Part shown: piece by piece, positions 25,310 through 35,575 of the stretch
Layout of the letters: every line of letters begins with the position of its first letter
How positions within the stretch are numbered: the first letter of the stretch is position 1
Origin: Paenibacillus sp.
GTDB taxonomy: Bacteria; Bacillota; Bacilli; Paenibacillales; NBRC-103111
Assembly: GCA_031180825.1 (NCBI GenBank)
Contig: JAPSLM010000001.1
Span: 186,001 to 250,000 of the forward strand
Length of the DNA: 64,000 nt
Direction: 5' to 3'
The notes under the pieces: model-generated
Told to the model about the DNA's origin: nothing
Seen by the model: only the letters and a program-made list of their open reading frames with translations
The model's database searches: none
Position numbers and translations under genes: made by a program

Positions 25310-27145
25310 ATGAGTAACGGACGCATTCCCGAGCAAGTCATCGAGGCGGTCCTGAAAGCCCACGATATTGTCGAAGTCGTCGGAAGACACGTTCATTTGA
25401 CGAAGCAGGGGCATTACCTCAAAGGTCTTTGTCCTTTTCATTCAGAGAAGACACCTTCCTTTACCGTCACGCCCGAAAGACAGATTTATCACTGCTTCGG
25501 CTGCGGGGCGGGCGGGAACGCCATCCGGTTCGTTTCGGAAGTCGAAGGGCTGTCGTTCGGCCAGGCGCTCCGGAAATTGGCCGATGAAGCGAAGCTCGAC
25601 ATCGGACTCGGGCCGCAGCAAGGCCAAGCCGAAACGAAGGAGCACGCGGACCGGGCGAAGCTGATCGAAGCTCATGAGCTTGCCGGCAAGTTGTACGAAT
25701 ATCTTCTCCACAACACCGAGCAAGGCAAAGAAGCGAAGCAGTATTTACACGCCCGGGGAATGACCGATAAGCTGATCGAAACGTTCGGCATCGGCTATGC
25801 GCCTTCGCGTTGGGACACGCTGACGAATCTGCTGGATAAGAAGCAGTTTCCGCTGCCTCTGGTGGAGCAAGGAGGGCTGATCTCGGCGAAGCAGGACGGA
25901 AGCGGGTATGTCGACAAATTTCGTGACCGCGTCATGTTTCCGATTCGCGATTGGAAAGGGAAGATCATCGCCTTCGGAGGAAGAGCGATGGGCGACGTGC
26001 AGCCCAAATATTTGAACAGTCCGGAATCGATGCTTTTCCATAAGAGCCGTACGCTGTACAATTTGCATGCCGCCAGACCCCAAATCCGCAAAAGCCAAGA
26101 GCTCGTTTTGTTCGAAGGCTATATGGATGTCATCCGCGCTTGGGAGGCCGGAGTGCATAACGGCGTAGCGACCATGGGAACGGCGCTGACACCGGAGCAT
26201 GCGGAATCGATTCGGCGTCTTGCGGAACGGGTTGTCGTCGCTTATGACGGAGACAATGCCGGACAATCCGCAGCTTACAAAAGCATCCCCTTGCTGGAAA
26301 ATGCAGGATGCCATGTAAGAATTGCCATGCTGCCGAACGGGCTGGACCCGGACGAATATATTTCCGCTCACGGTTCTGAACGATTCGTGCGGGAGGTTAT
26401 CGAAACCGCCGTACCGTCGATCAAATATAAACTTTTTTATTATCGTAAAAATTATAAACTGCAGGAGGATGGAGAAAAGCTTCGCTACATTAAACAAGCG
26501 CTCCGCTTGATCGCAGGACTGACATCACCCATTGAGAGAGAGCACTATGTGAGAGAGCTTTGTTCCGAATTTCACCTAACGTTCGAATCCGCGATGCAAG
26601 ATCTGAACGAGATCAGGCTCCAAGCCGAAAAAAAGGACCGTTCCGGGGATAATAAAGACAATTCGTGGAATAATGTTATGAATGACGGAAGGCTTCGCGC
26701 GCAACCCCCTTCGATGGTCCCTGCCTATCAGAATGCAGAGCGTCAACTGCTTGCCGTCATGATGCTGGACCGGGACATATCCGGTTATGTCGAGCGTCAG
26801 CTGGGAGACGGTTTCAATGTGGAAGCTCACGCGGCGCTCGCCGCTTACTTGTACGCCTACTACGCACAAGGATTCGAGCCCAACGCCAGCACGTTCATCG
26901 GCATGCTGCAGGATGACAAGCTTGAGAGCTTGGCTAGCTCCTTAACCTTAATAGACAATCGCAGCGGTATTAACGATGCCGTGATCGACGATTACATCCG
27001 GCAAATCAAGAAGTTCCCGCTCTTGCAGACATTGGAACGAAAAAGAGAAGAAATCAAGCAAGCAGAACGTTTGGGTGATATTCCCAAAGCCCTGCAACTA
27101 GGCAGTGAGATTATATCCTTGGAAAAGCAGTTGAAATCATCCTGA
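25310..27145 (+). CDS. dnaG: DNA primase DnaG
   Basis: Replicative primase of 611 aa. The CHC2 zinc finger starts at Cys41 ([11 protein letters not shown]...[10 protein letters not shown]). The TOPRIM core has LFEGYMDVI and [11 protein letters not shown], and the C-terminal helicase-binding domain follows a Ser/Asn/Asp-rich linker near residue 450. ATG 25310 follows GAAGGTGGATAGG; an ATG at 25295 would lie upstream of that site. It forms the macromolecular-synthesis pair with sigA, 52 bp downstream. Confidence 0.97.
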   Translation: MSNGRIPEQVIEAVLKAHDIVEVVGRHVHLTKQGHYLKGLCPFHSEKTPSFTVTPERQIYHCFGCGAGGNAIRFVSEVEGLSFGQALRKLADEAKLDIGLGPQQGQAETKEHADRAKLIEAHELAGKLYEYLLHNTEQGKEAKQYLHARGMTDKLIETFGIGYAPSRWDTLTNLLDKKQFPLPLVEQGGLISAKQDGSGYVDKFRDRVMFPIRDWKGKIIAFGGRAMGDVQPKYLNSPESMLFHKSRTLYNLHAARPQIRKSQELVLFEGYMDVIRAWEAGVHNGVATMGTALTPEHAESIRRLAERVVVAYDGDNAGQSAAYKSIPLLENAGCHVRIAMLPNGLDPDEYISAHGSERFVREVIETAVPSIKYKLFYYRKNYKLQEDGEKLRYIKQALRLIAGLTSPIEREHYVRELCSEFHLTFESAMQDLNEIRLQAEKKDRSGDNKDNSWNNVMNDGRLRAQPPSMVPAYQNAERQLLAVMMLDRDISGYVERQLGDGFNVEAHAALAAYLYAYYAQGFEPNASTFIGMLQDDKLESLASSLTLIDNRSGINDAVIDDYIRQIKKFPLLQTLERKREEIKQAERLGDIPKALQLGSEIISLEKQLKSS

Positions 27146-27197
27146 TTCGTCTTCATTACGGTACCGGGGTGTATTCCAGGGAGGAGGGAGTTGGATT

Positions 27198-28316
27198 ATG
27201 GCGAACGATCAACGTACGGAACTAGAGACAGAGTTGACGCTCGAACAAGTAAAAGAACAGTTGATCGAACAAGGCAAGAAGCGTTCGGCAATTACCTACA
27301 AAGAAATTATGGAGAAGCTTGCGCCGTTCGATCAAGATCCGGAGCAAATCGATGAATTTTTTGAGCAAATTCAAGAAATGGGAATCGATGTCGGGAACGA
27401 ATCGGACGATGACAACGAGCTGACTCCGATGGAGCATGAGCACGACGAGTTCCATTTTGACGACGATTTGTCTTTGCCGCCCGGCATTAAGATCAACGAT
27501 CCGGTACGGATGTATTTGAAGGAAATCGGCCGGGTTCCGCTGCTTTCCGCGGAGGACGAGATCGATTTGGCGAAACGGATCGAGCAGGGCGACGAAGAAG
27601 CGAAACGGCGTTTGGCTGAGGCGAATCTGCGTCTGGTCGTCAGTATCGCCAAGCGGTATGTCGGCCGGGGGATGCTGTTCCTCGATTTGATCCAGGAAGG
27701 CAATATGGGCTTGATCAAAGCGGTTGAGAAATTCGACCATATCAAAGGCTTCAAATTCAGTACGTATGCTACGTGGTGGATTCGTCAGGCCATTACGCGA
27801 GCCATTGCCGATCAAGCGCGTACGATCCGGATTCCGGTACATATGGTCGAAACGATCAACAAGCTGATCCGGGTATCCCGCCAACTGCTGCAGGAGCTGG
27901 GGCGCGAACCTACGCCGGAGGAAATTGCGAAGGAAATGGATCTGAGTACGGATAAAGTGCGTGAGATTATGAAAATCGCGCAAGAACCCGTATCGCTCGA
28001 AACGCCGATCGGCGAGGAAGACGATTCGCACCTCGGAGATTTTATCGAAGACCAGGAGGCGCTTGCTCCGGCGGATGCCGCGGCTTACGAGCTGCTCAAG
28101 GAACAGCTGGAGGACGTCCTCGACACGTTGACCGAACGCGAGGAAAACGTGCTTCGGCTGCGCTTCGGACTCGATGACGGCCGGACGCGTACGCTGGAGG
28201 AAGTCGGTAAAGTATTCGGGGTTACCCGGGAACGGATCCGCCAGATCGAAGCCAAGGCGCTGCGCAAGCTTCGTCATCCGAGCCGGAGCAAACGGTTGAA
28301 AGACTTTCTTGAATAA
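27198..28316 (+). CDS. sigA: RNA polymerase primary sigma factor SigA
   Basis: Housekeeping sigma factor (RpoD/SigA), 372 aa. An acidic N-terminal region 1.1 is followed by region 1.2 ([16 protein letters not shown]), the highly conserved region 2 ([21 protein letters not shown]), region 3, and region 4 with the -35-binding helix-turn-helix ([20 protein letters not shown]). The ATG follows GGGAGGAGGGAGTTGGATT. A strong terminator lies 15 bp after the stop. Confidence 0.98.
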   Translation: MANDQRTELETELTLEQVKEQLIEQGKKRSAITYKEIMEKLAPFDQDPEQIDEFFEQIQEMGIDVGNESDDDNELTPMEHEHDEFHFDDDLSLPPGIKINDPVRMYLKEIGRVPLLSAEDEIDLAKRIEQGDEEAKRRLAEANLRLVVSIAKRYVGRGMLFLDLIQEGNMGLIKAVEKFDHIKGFKFSTYATWWIRQAITRAIADQARTIRIPVHMVETINKLIRVSRQLLQELGREPTPEEIAKEMDLSTDKVREIMKIAQEPVSLETPIGEEDDSHLGDFIEDQEALAPADAAAYELLKEQLEDVLDTLTEREENVLRLRFGLDDGRTRTLEEVGKVFGVTRERIRQIEAKALRKLRHPSRSKRLKDFLE

Positions 28317-28331
28317 TTCGCTTGTCACCAC

Positions 28332-28367
28332 GACCTTTCCGCCGCCTGCGGAAAGGTCTAATTTTTT
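28332..28367 (+). terminator. terminator after sigA
   Basis: GACCTTTCCGC / GCGGAAAGGTC (11 bp, 5-nt loop), then TAATTTTTT. Confidence 0.9.
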
Positions 28368-28451
28368 GCGGGCTCCAAGCCGATGAATGAATTATGTACC
28401 ATGCATCCCATATAGTAAGCGACGACGGGCTTCGGAGGGACATATAAAGCT

Positions 28452-29288
28452 ATGGATGAGAAAAAGAAAACGATTATCCGCGAAATCGAGCATTGGCGGC
28501 AAAGCAAGCTCCTGCCTGAGCAGTACTGCGACTTTTTGCTGAATATTTACTTGGAAGACAATCAAGACAAACCTGGCAGCTCGGGCGGATTGTTCGGAAT
28601 TACGGCGTCCAAAATTAGCGACAGCAATTGGAAAATATGGGTCCTTGTTTTGGTGGTCGCATGCGCTTTTTCTTTTACTGTTCTTCATTTTAACGCTTTT
28701 CAATTACCAATGCAAATAGGGGTCTCGCTTTTGTTTCTCGCGTGCTGTTACGGCTATGGGGGGTACAAGCGGGAAAAGGACCCGATGGGCTCGCAAATTT
28801 TGCTCGGGATGGCTTCGTTGTTTTTACTCTTTATCGGGGTTTATCTTATGAAGCTGCACGGGATGCAATCATCCGTTTTCGTCGTTACCTACGTGTTTCT
28901 GTGCAGCTTGGTGTGGATCGTGACGGGGCTGCTCGCAAGGCATGTGCCGTTCCATCTCGGAGGTTGGGTGAGCCTGGTATTTTGCTATGGCTGGCTCCTG
29001 CATTATCAGCTGGATTCGATCAGTTGGATGACGCTGGAGCTGAGCTGGGTGCCGCTCAGCATTCTTTTCTGCTGGATGGGGTGGATGGTACACGAGAAGA
29101 GCCGCCACATGGGACTCGTCTTCTTTTTGCTTAGTCTGGTCGTTTGGTATATGCCCGAGTTATATGGTATGCTGTATGCCGAGCAGTACGGCGAAATGAC
29201 CGTGCAATGGATGCTGTTGGCTAAGATTGTGACCGAGGCTTCCTTGCTGTTTGCATGGAGAAAAAAATGGACAGAATGGGTTGTCTGA
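28452..29288 (+). CDS. DUF2157-like polytopic membrane protein
   Basis: Integral membrane protein of 278 aa with about 60 cytoplasmic N-terminal residues and some eight hydrophobic helices. The N-terminal pattern (IIREIEHWRQSKLLPEQYCDFLL) resembles the short helical domain of DUF2157-type proteins. Its function is not known. The ATG has GGAGGGA about a dozen bases upstream. The stop is two bases from the trmK start, so the genes are probably translationally coupled. Confidence 0.75.
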   Translation: MDEKKKTIIREIEHWRQSKLLPEQYCDFLLNIYLEDNQDKPGSSGGLFGITASKISDSNWKIWVLVLVVACAFSFTVLHFNAFQLPMQIGVSLLFLACCYGYGGYKREKDPMGSQILLGMASLFLLFIGVYLMKLHGMQSSVFVVTYVFLCSLVWIVTGLLARHVPFHLGGWVSLVFCYGWLLHYQLDSISWMTLELSWVPLSILFCWMGWMVHEKSRHMGLVFFLLSLVVWYMPELYGMLYAEQYGEMTVQWMLLAKIVTEASLLFAWRKKWTEWVV

Positions 29289-29289
29289 G

Positions 29290-30054
29290 ATGATACGATT
29301 ATCAAAACGTTTGAGCAGAATCGCACAAGAGGTTCCCGCGGGAAGCCGCCTGGCGGACATCGGCTCGGATCATGCGCTGCTCCCCGCTTATTTGGCGAAA
29401 CAAGGCACGATCATCCGGGGGATTGCGGGCGAAGTCAATCCGGGTCCGCACGATGCGGCCTTGAAGCAGGTGCGGGCATCGGGACTGGAGAAGGTCATCG
29501 ACGTCCGGCTGGGCGACGGTCTGGCCGTCATCGCACCGGGCGAGGCGGATGTCATTACGATTGCAGGGATGGGCGGCGTACTGATCGCTTCGATTCTGGA
29601 AGCGGGAAAGGCGAAGCTGGAAGGCGTGCGCCGCTTGGTGCTTCAGCCGAATGTCGGCGAAGCGGCGGTCCGGGAATGGCTGCTGCGTAACGGCTGGTTT
29701 CTGGCCGGGGAGCAGATTTTGGAGGAAGACGGAAAGATCTATGAGATCTTGACCGCGGTCCCAGCCTCGGAATCCGGGGCGGACCCGGAGTCGCCGTACG
29801 AGCCGCTGACTCTGGCGAACGGAATGACCGCGGATCGTGCGGTTCTTCTGAACATGGGACCGTATTTGCTGCGGGAAGGTTCCGCCGTCTGGACAAAGAA
29901 ATGGACTTATGAATTGGATAAGCTCCGTAAAATATGCGATAATCTGGCCGCGTCCGCAGCCGAGGCGTCCCGCAGCAAGGAAACGGTATTTCGCGCCGAG
30001 ATGAAACGAATCGAGGAGGTATTAGCCGCATGTACGCCAAAGGCCAAGCCGTAA
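29290..30054 (+). CDS. trmK: tRNA (adenine(22)-N(1))-methyltransferase TrmK
   Basis: SAM-dependent m1A22 tRNA methyltransferase (YqfN), 254 aa. The SAM loop VPAGSRLADIGSDHALLPAYL is typical, as are GIAGEVNPGP and ITIAGMGGVLI; a C-terminal coiled-coil tail follows. The ATG at 29290 lacks a clear ribosome site, in keeping with coupling to the upstream gene. It overlaps nif3 by 25 bp, the conserved trmK-nif3 arrangement. Confidence 0.94.
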   Translation: MIRLSKRLSRIAQEVPAGSRLADIGSDHALLPAYLAKQGTIIRGIAGEVNPGPHDAALKQVRASGLEKVIDVRLGDGLAVIAPGEADVITIAGMGGVLIASILEAGKAKLEGVRRLVLQPNVGEAAVREWLLRNGWFLAGEQILEEDGKIYEILTAVPASESGADPESPYEPLTLANGMTADRAVLLNMGPYLLREGSAVWTKKWTYELDKLRKICDNLAASAAEASRSKETVFRAEMKRIEEVLAACTPKAKP

Positions 30055-31145
30055 TTCAATTGATGGAAGAGCTCGCGCCCAAATCGTACGCCGTGGAGAA
30101 CGATAAAATCGGGCTGCAAATCGGCACGCTTCAAAAGGAAATCCGGAAGGTGCTCGTCGCGCTGGACGTGACGGAAGAAGTGGTTGACGAGGCGATTCGC
30201 GAGCAGGCCGATTTGATTATCGCGCACCACGCCGTCATTTACCGCCCGCTGCCGCATATACAGACGGATACGCCGGCAGGCCGGCTTTACGAGCGGCTGA
30301 TCAAGCACGATATCGCCGTCTATATCGCTCATACGAATCTGGATGTGGCCGACGGGGGTATCAACGACATGATGGCGGAAGCGCTCGGCCTTACCGATAC
30401 GCAGCCGCTTGACGAAGTACATACCGATAAGCTGAAAAAGCTTGTCGTCTTCGTGCCGACGACTCATGCCGACGCGGTACGCCAGGCGATGTTCGAAGCG
30501 GGAGCAGGCGGCATCGGCCGCTACAGCCACTGCAGCTTCAATATCGAAGGGTTCGGCACGTTCAAGCCGGAAGAAGGCACGAACCCGTTTATCGGCCAAA
30601 CCGGGAAGCTGGAGACGGCGCAGGAAATCCGCGTCGAAACGATCGTCCCCCAGAGCGTGGAACGCAGGGTTGTGCAGGCGATGCTGAAGGCGCATCCGTA
30701 TGAGGAAGTCGCCTACGATTTGTATTCGCTCGATTTGAAGACGCGTTCGTTCGGGCTCGGCCGCGCCGGCAAGCTTCCGCAGCCGGTAACGCTGCAGGAG
30801 CTGTGCGAGCGGGTCAAGCAGGCGTTCAACGTGCCGATGCTGCGTGTCGTCGGCGATCTCGGCCGCACGGTGCGCAAGGCGGCTGTGCTGGGAGGATCGG
30901 GCAGCCGCTATGTGAAGCATGCCCAATTCGCCGGAGCGGATGTGCTGATCACCGGCGATATCGATTATCATACGGCGCACGACGCCTTGGCCTCCGGGAT
31001 CGCGCTGATCGATCCGGGCCACAACGTGGAGAAAATCATGAAGCGCGGTGTCGCCGACCTCTTGCGGCGGAAGCTGGAGGAGCGAAAGTGGGCTACGGCG
31101 GTAATCGCTTCGCAAATCGACACGGAACCGTTCCGGTTCGTGTAA
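30030..31145 (+). CDS. yqfO: Nif3-like dinuclear metal-center protein YqfO
   Basis: NIF3/YqfO family protein, 371 aa, forming a toroidal hexamer with a dinuclear metal site; related proteins have GTP cyclohydrolase-type folds. Metal-binding segments ADLIIAHHAVIYRP, AHTNLD and the C-terminal DPGHNVEKIM are present. A PII/CutA-like domain (about 130-235, starting VVFVPTTHADAV) is inserted between the two halves, as in Bacillus YqfO. The start lies within the end of trmK behind GAGGAGGTATTAGCCGC. Confidence 0.92.
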   Translation: MYAKGQAVIQLMEELAPKSYAVENDKIGLQIGTLQKEIRKVLVALDVTEEVVDEAIREQADLIIAHHAVIYRPLPHIQTDTPAGRLYERLIKHDIAVYIAHTNLDVADGGINDMMAEALGLTDTQPLDEVHTDKLKKLVVFVPTTHADAVRQAMFEAGAGGIGRYSHCSFNIEGFGTFKPEEGTNPFIGQTGKLETAQEIRVETIVPQSVERRVVQAMLKAHPYEEVAYDLYSLDLKTRSFGLGRAGKLPQPVTLQELCERVKQAFNVPMLRVVGDLGRTVRKAAVLGGSGSRYVKHAQFAGADVLITGDIDYHTAHDALASGIALIDPGHNVEKIMKRGVADLLRRKLEERKWATAVIASQIDTEPFRFV

Positions 31146-31163
31146 TTTGCCGGAATCCGGCAG

Positions 31164-31192
31164 TTGAGTTTTGAGCCGATTCCTTGTATACT
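31164..31192 (+). promoter_or_regulatory. promoter of rnpB
   Basis: TTGAGT (31164-31169) and TATACT (31187-31192) with a 17-bp spacer, ending about 18 bp before the RNase P RNA. Confidence 0.75.
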
Positions 31193-31209
31193 AGCAAATG
31201 CATCTATTG

Positions 31210-31638
31210 CAAAAGAAAGTTTGACAGACAATCGCTGGTGGCGTTCGCCACGAGAGGAAAGTCCGGGCTCCATAGGGCAGGATGCTGGATAACGTCCAGT
31301 CAGCGCGAGCTGAAGGCTAGTGCCACAGAAATGGACCGCCGATGGCCGGACCTGCGATCTTTGATCGCGGACGGCACAGGTAAGGGTGGAACCGTGGTGT
31401 AAGAGACCACGAGGAGCTATGGTGACATCGTTCCTGGTAAACCCCATTTGGAGCAAGACCTAGAGGAACGCACGTCCCGCAAGGGACAGTCTTTGCCCGA
31501 GACGCGTTCGGGTTGGTCGCTTGAGCCGTTCAGCAATGGACGGCCTAGATAGATGATTGTCGCTTCAATGGTGGCAGGGTGGCACCCGCTACGACCACCG
31601 GAAGCACAGAACCCGGCTTACGGCAAACTTTCTTTCAG
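31210..31638 (+). ncRNA. rnpB: RNase P RNA, type A-like
   Basis: Catalytic RNA of RNase P. Universal P4 elements are present: GAGGAAAGTCCGGGCTCC near the 5' end and ACAGAACCCGGCTTAC near the 3' end. The ends pair as P1 (AAAGAAAGTTTG 31212-31223 with CAAACTTTCTTT 31624-31635). The interior follows the type A layout seen in E. coli: ATAGGGCAGG, ACCGCCGATGGCC, CAGGTAAGGGTG, the CCA-binding CTGGTAAACCCC in P15, GGAGCAAGACC and GCTTGAGCC. An extra stem (GGTGG...CCACC) lies in the P19 position. B. subtilis has the structurally different type B. Confidence 0.95.
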
Positions 31639-31663
31639 CCGATTACGCAATAGATCTCTCATG

Positions 31664-31691
31664 CAAAAAACCGCCTCGGAGGCGGTTTTTC
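31664..31691. terminator. bidirectional terminator, rnpB / subtilisin gene
   Basis: AAAAACCGCCTC / GAGGCGGTTTTT: A run, 7-bp GC stem, T run. It lies between the convergent rnpB and the S8 peptidase gene. Confidence 0.9.
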
Positions 31692-31705
31692 GCTTTTTTC
31701 ATCGT

Positions 31706-33574
31706 TTATCCCCTTCTGAACAAGCGCCGCATCCATTCCGGCCATGCAGGCTGACGATCATCGTTCTCAGGGGTATCTGCCGCTTTATCGGCAATCTTCG
31801 GCTCGGCGGCTCTTAGCGCTGAGGCTACGTCGATAAGGCCGTGGCCGAAATATTGGTCTTTCCCGGCGGGCCCCAGATCCATCGCCGTTTGCCGAATAAT
31901 CCGGTACACTTCCGTATTTTTCAGCTTCGGATTGACCGAACGGATCAGCGCCGCTAACGCCGTCACGTGCGGACTGGCCATCGAGGTCCCGGACAGTGCC
32001 GCGTACTGGTTATTCGGATACGTGCTGGCGATGTTCACGCCCGGGGCCGCTACGCCGATATAGTCGCCATAGTTGGAAAATGCCGCCTTCTGTTTCCTTG
32101 CATCCACCGCGGCTACGCCCAGCACTTCAGGATAGGCGGCGGGATAACCGGGGCGGTTGGTGTTATCGTTGCCGCTTGCGGCAATCAGGACGACGTCGCG
32201 GTCGTAGGCATACTTGATGGCTTCGTGCAGGAACTGGGCGTCGGCATAGTTGCCGAGGCTCATGTTGATCACTTTAGCCCCGTGATCCGTCGCCCAAATA
32301 ATGCCCTGCGCGACGGCATAGGTACTGCCGGCGCCGCTGGAATCGAGCACTTTAACCGGCATGACGCGGTTATACCAGCTCATGCCGGCGACGCCCAAGT
32401 TGTTATTGACAAGGGCCCCGATGACTCCGGCCACATGCGTCCCGTGTCCGACATCGTCGGCCGGCCGCGCTCCGGGCTGGATCGCATTGTACCCGCTTAT
32501 CAGATGGTCTCTCAGGTCCGAGTGGTTCAGATCGACGCCGGTATCGACAACCGCGACGATAACGTCCGTCGATCCTTTGGAGACATTCCAGCCGGCCTCC
32601 GTTTCGATCTGCGGCAAATTCCATTGATAACGCCGGTACAGCGAGTCGTTCGGCGTAATCACGGCTGCCGAATTCGGCGGTTGAACGGGCGCAATGTCGT
32701 TGGTCAAATAAAGAAAATGCGGCTCGGCGTAATCGATGCTCCATTTCCCGAAATACCCCATGAGCTGTTTGGCTTCCATGCTCGGCGATTCGAATACGTA
32801 AGTATAGCCAAGCTTGTGTACATGGCCTCCGCCAATTTCTTGCCGGATGCGGGCAAGGTCGTGCTCGGAAGGCGGCTGCTTAAATTTGACGACGACTTGA
32901 TTCGTGTGATAATGGCTCGTTCCTTGGTTGTCTTCGGGATGACGAACCTGCACGTTCTGAAGCGATTGCGAATCGACCGATTCGATCTTGTAGCGGCCTT
33001 CGGCCGGGTACGGCTCGATTCGTAAATTTTTCTTCTGGTGATCGGCCACCTGTGCGAGAATTTGCTGTCGCACGGCCCCGACGATGCCGGACGCGCCGTT
33101 CTCTCCCGGAACGCCGAGAACGAAATAGGTGCTGCCGTCGGCTTGAAACGGCGGAGATTGATACGTCTTACCGGCGTCAACCTGCCGCTTCGCTTCCTCC
33201 ATGTAAGGCCGCGAAGCTTTGGCTGCGGCCTCGTTCAGCGTACCGGCCGCGATGCCTTGGTCCAAGGTTTGGTCCCGTTTGGTACGTACCAGGCGTTCCA
33301 TATGCGGATGCGCCGCTTGCGTCGCTTGCAGCGTTTCCCGCGCTTTGCCGTCCGTCTGCGCCTGTGTGTCATGGACGATACGGTGCAATTCCAGGCTGCA
33401 CTGATTGCGGCAAAGCTCGTCCGTGCGGGCGACATCCTGATCCAGCATCGTTTGCTTCATTTTCAGCTCGGCGGCAGGCGTAACCGTCTCGGGTGCGGGG
33501 GCCTGATCGCCGCGGGGAAAGAGAAGCGCTACCCCGGCAATAACAAGCGCGATCGGTAAAGCATATTTCCACAT
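31706..33574 (-). CDS. subtilisin-family serine peptidase with N-terminal extension
   Basis: Exported or membrane-anchored S8 peptidase, 622 aa. The catalytic triad is intact: Asp344 (VAVVDTGVD), His377 (GHGTHVAG) and Ser531 (SGTSMASPH). A hydrophobic helix right after the start (WKYALPIALVIAGVALLF) acts as signal or anchor. About 150 residues of unassigned helical region follow, then a propeptide-like segment (VVVKFKQPP...LGYTYVFES) before the catalytic domain. ATG 33574 follows AGGAGGCAACGGCCC; the frame opens 38 codons earlier without a ribosome site. The substrate is unknown. Confidence 0.92.
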   Translation of the reverse strand: MWKYALPIALVIAGVALLFPRGDQAPAPETVTPAAELKMKQTMLDQDVARTDELCRNQCSLELHRIVHDTQAQTDGKARETLQATQAAHPHMERLVRTKRDQTLDQGIAAGTLNEAAAKASRPYMEEAKRQVDAGKTYQSPPFQADGSTYFVLGVPGENGASGIVGAVRQQILAQVADHQKKNLRIEPYPAEGRYKIESVDSQSLQNVQVRHPEDNQGTSHYHTNQVVVKFKQPPSEHDLARIRQEIGGGHVHKLGYTYVFESPSMEAKQLMGYFGKWSIDYAEPHFLYLTNDIAPVQPPNSAAVITPNDSLYRRYQWNLPQIETEAGWNVSKGSTDVIVAVVDTGVDLNHSDLRDHLISGYNAIQPGARPADDVGHGTHVAGVIGALVNNNLGVAGMSWYNRVMPVKVLDSSGAGSTYAVAQGIIWATDHGAKVINMSLGNYADAQFLHEAIKYAYDRDVVLIAASGNDNTNRPGYPAAYPEVLGVAAVDARKQKAAFSNYGDYIGVAAPGVNIASTYPNNQYAALSGTSMASPHVTALAALIRSVNPKLKNTEVYRIIRQTAMDLGPAGKDQYFGHGLIDVASALRAAEPKIADKAADTPENDDRQPAWPEWMRRLFRRG

Positions 33575-33795
33575 GGGCCGTTGCCTCCTGATCGGAACAG
33601 TGTTTACATCAATTAGAATCCCCTTCGCAGGCATTTTAAAAAACAGCAAAGTTATCCAAAAAGGAGCAGTCTGCGGCAAAGGACTCATGGATGTTTTTCA
33701 TATTACTTTTACTTGCGTTTTGTGGTACGATGGTAGCAAGAGGTCGTTTTGCCCATACCGTTCTGTTTTTTTAAGTTGAGGAGGTCTTTTAAGCG

Positions 33796-34296
33796 ATGGC
33801 AGTATTTCATGTAAAAACTCTTTGTGAAACGACAAGGGCCAAGCTGAGCGAGGCAATCGCCAAAATGGAACAATTCCTGAACGGACATTCTTTGCAGCAG
33901 CTGAATACCGATAATGACGAAGCTATGGAAGAATTTTATAAAGGTTATTTGTCCGATACAAGACATTTGCTGGTGTTCACCGAGGTAGCGTACGAGAAGC
34001 TCGGCGTGGCGCTTCGCCGTCCGAATTTCAATGTGGATTATGCCGAAAAAGTGCTCTACGACGTTTACCATAGCTGCGTGAACAGCTTTTTTTATCCGAA
34101 AAACGAATGCTATTCCGAAGACGGCCGTTATGCTTATACCGGTCAAGATGCCATCCGCTTCCGTAAAAAGCCTGTACGCGCCGTTCGCGACTTGACGATC
34201 GGAATGTCCAAAATTTTTGAAACGCTCCGTGAAGATTTGGCTTATTACGAAACCGATTATATTACGCAAAAACGGATGCAGGGCGAGAAAGTATAA
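33796..34296 (+). CDS. ypuI: DUF3907 family protein (YpuI)
   Basis: Conserved Bacillales protein of 166 aa related to B. subtilis YpuI. It is soluble and mainly helical, with the family segments LYDVYHSCVNSFFYPKNE and AYTGQDAIRFRKKP. The ATG follows GAGGAGGTCTTTTAAGCG. No function is established. A short downstream hairpin (GATGCTTGGATTCGGGCATC with TTTTT, about 34326-34352) may terminate it. Confidence 0.8.
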   Translation: MAVFHVKTLCETTRAKLSEAIAKMEQFLNGHSLQQLNTDNDEAMEEFYKGYLSDTRHLLVFTEVAYEKLGVALRRPNFNVDYAEKVLYDVYHSCVNSFFYPKNECYSEDGRYAYTGQDAIRFRKKPVRAVRDLTIGMSKIFETLREDLAYYETDYITQKRMQGEKV

Positions 34297-34384
34297 TTCG
34301 TCCGATCCGAGACATATTGTGAAGAGATGCTTGGATTCGGGCATCTCTTTTTGTTTAAAAATTATTAGGGAAAGGGGGGCTTTG

Positions 34385-35527
34385 ATGCGGCCGAGAATGA
34401 ATAAGGAAGAGCTGGTGCAGGCATCTATACGACTGATTCGGTTAAACCAGCACCCGGAAGGGGGGTATGTGGCTTGTCCGCTTTTTGCTCACTATGCCTA
34501 CGGCTGGTTGAGGGACGGCAGCTTTGTCGCATACGCCATGGATACGGCGGGAGAGCACGGCAGCGCGGCATCGTTTTACGATTGGACCAACCGGATTATC
34601 GCTTCCAAGCAAGGTCATATCCGTTATTTAACGGAGAAGCAAGCCCGAGGGGAGCATGTGGCGCTTCATGAATTTTTACATACCCGGTATCATCTGGACG
34701 GCCGGGACGATACGAGCTCGGAATGGGGACATTTTCAGCTGGACGGTTACGGAGCGTGGCTGTGGGGATTGACGGAGCACCTTCGCGCGGTCGGATCGGA
34801 CCGGATTCCGGATTCGTACCGGATTAGCGTGGATGCCGCGGTTGATTATTTGCGCGCGTTTTGGCGGTATCCGAACTTCGATTGCTGGGAGGAATACGGC
34901 GAGCACGTGCACCCTTCGACGCTGGCCTGCATTTACGGGGGGCTGGAGGGAGTCGCCCGGGTGGACGGCAATGCGGAACTGCATCATATTTCCTCGGAAA
35001 TAAAGGACTTTCTGCTGCAGTATGGCGCACATTCCGAGAACGGACATTTTGTCAAAAGCATAACGCCCGTTCCCCAAGGGGATTCCACAGCCTACGCAAC
35101 GGGCTATGCCGGAGTGGACGCGAGTCTGCTGTGGCTGGCGGAGCCGTTCCGCGTCTTCGATCCGCAGCATCCGGCGATGCATAAAACGATCGAAGCGATC
35201 AAGAATGAGCTCCGCTCGGAGCCGGGAGGCGTCCGCCGTTACGCAAGCGATACCTACTATGGCGGGGGAGAATGGCTGCTGCTGACGGCCTGGTACGGCC
35301 TGGTGCGACTAAGGATGGGAGACCGGGAGGAAGCCTTGCGCTCGTTAGAGTGGATCGCCGCGCAAGCGGATGAATTGGGCAGATTTCCCGAGCAGGTGAA
35401 GCGTCCGCATGGCGGCGAGGAAGCCTATGACGATTGGGTCCGCCGCTGGGGGCCTCCGGCAACGCCGCTGCTTTGGTCGCATGCGATGTTCATGGTGTTA
35501 TATTACAAGCTGCAGGCCAAGGTCTAG
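34385..35527 (+). CDS. glycoside hydrolase family 15-like (six-hairpin) protein
   Basis: Predicted cytosolic (alpha/alpha)6-barrel protein, 380 aa, resembling GH15 glucoamylases and dextranases. Matching features are the substrate-site motif YGWLRDGSFVAYAMD, the FDCWEEY motif that holds the general-acid Glu in GH15, and a late GGGEWLLLTAWYGL plus GRFPEQ segment where the second catalytic Glu is expected. There is no signal peptide, so an intracellular glycan such as trehalose or a maltodextrin is plausible, but the substrate is not shown. ATG 34385 follows GAAAGGGGGGCTTTG. Confidence 0.8.
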   Translation: MRPRMNKEELVQASIRLIRLNQHPEGGYVACPLFAHYAYGWLRDGSFVAYAMDTAGEHGSAASFYDWTNRIIASKQGHIRYLTEKQARGEHVALHEFLHTRYHLDGRDDTSSEWGHFQLDGYGAWLWGLTEHLRAVGSDRIPDSYRISVDAAVDYLRAFWRYPNFDCWEEYGEHVHPSTLACIYGGLEGVARVDGNAELHHISSEIKDFLLQYGAHSENGHFVKSITPVPQGDSTAYATGYAGVDASLLWLAEPFRVFDPQHPAMHKTIEAIKNELRSEPGGVRRYASDTYYGGGEWLLLTAWYGLVRLRMGDREEALRSLEWIAAQADELGRFPEQVKRPHGGEEAYDDWVRRWGPPATPLLWSHAMFMVLYYKLQAKV

Positions 35528-35575
35528 AGTATATCCCCTTTTCGAGGCGGGCAAGCTGAGAAAGGGGTGATTACG

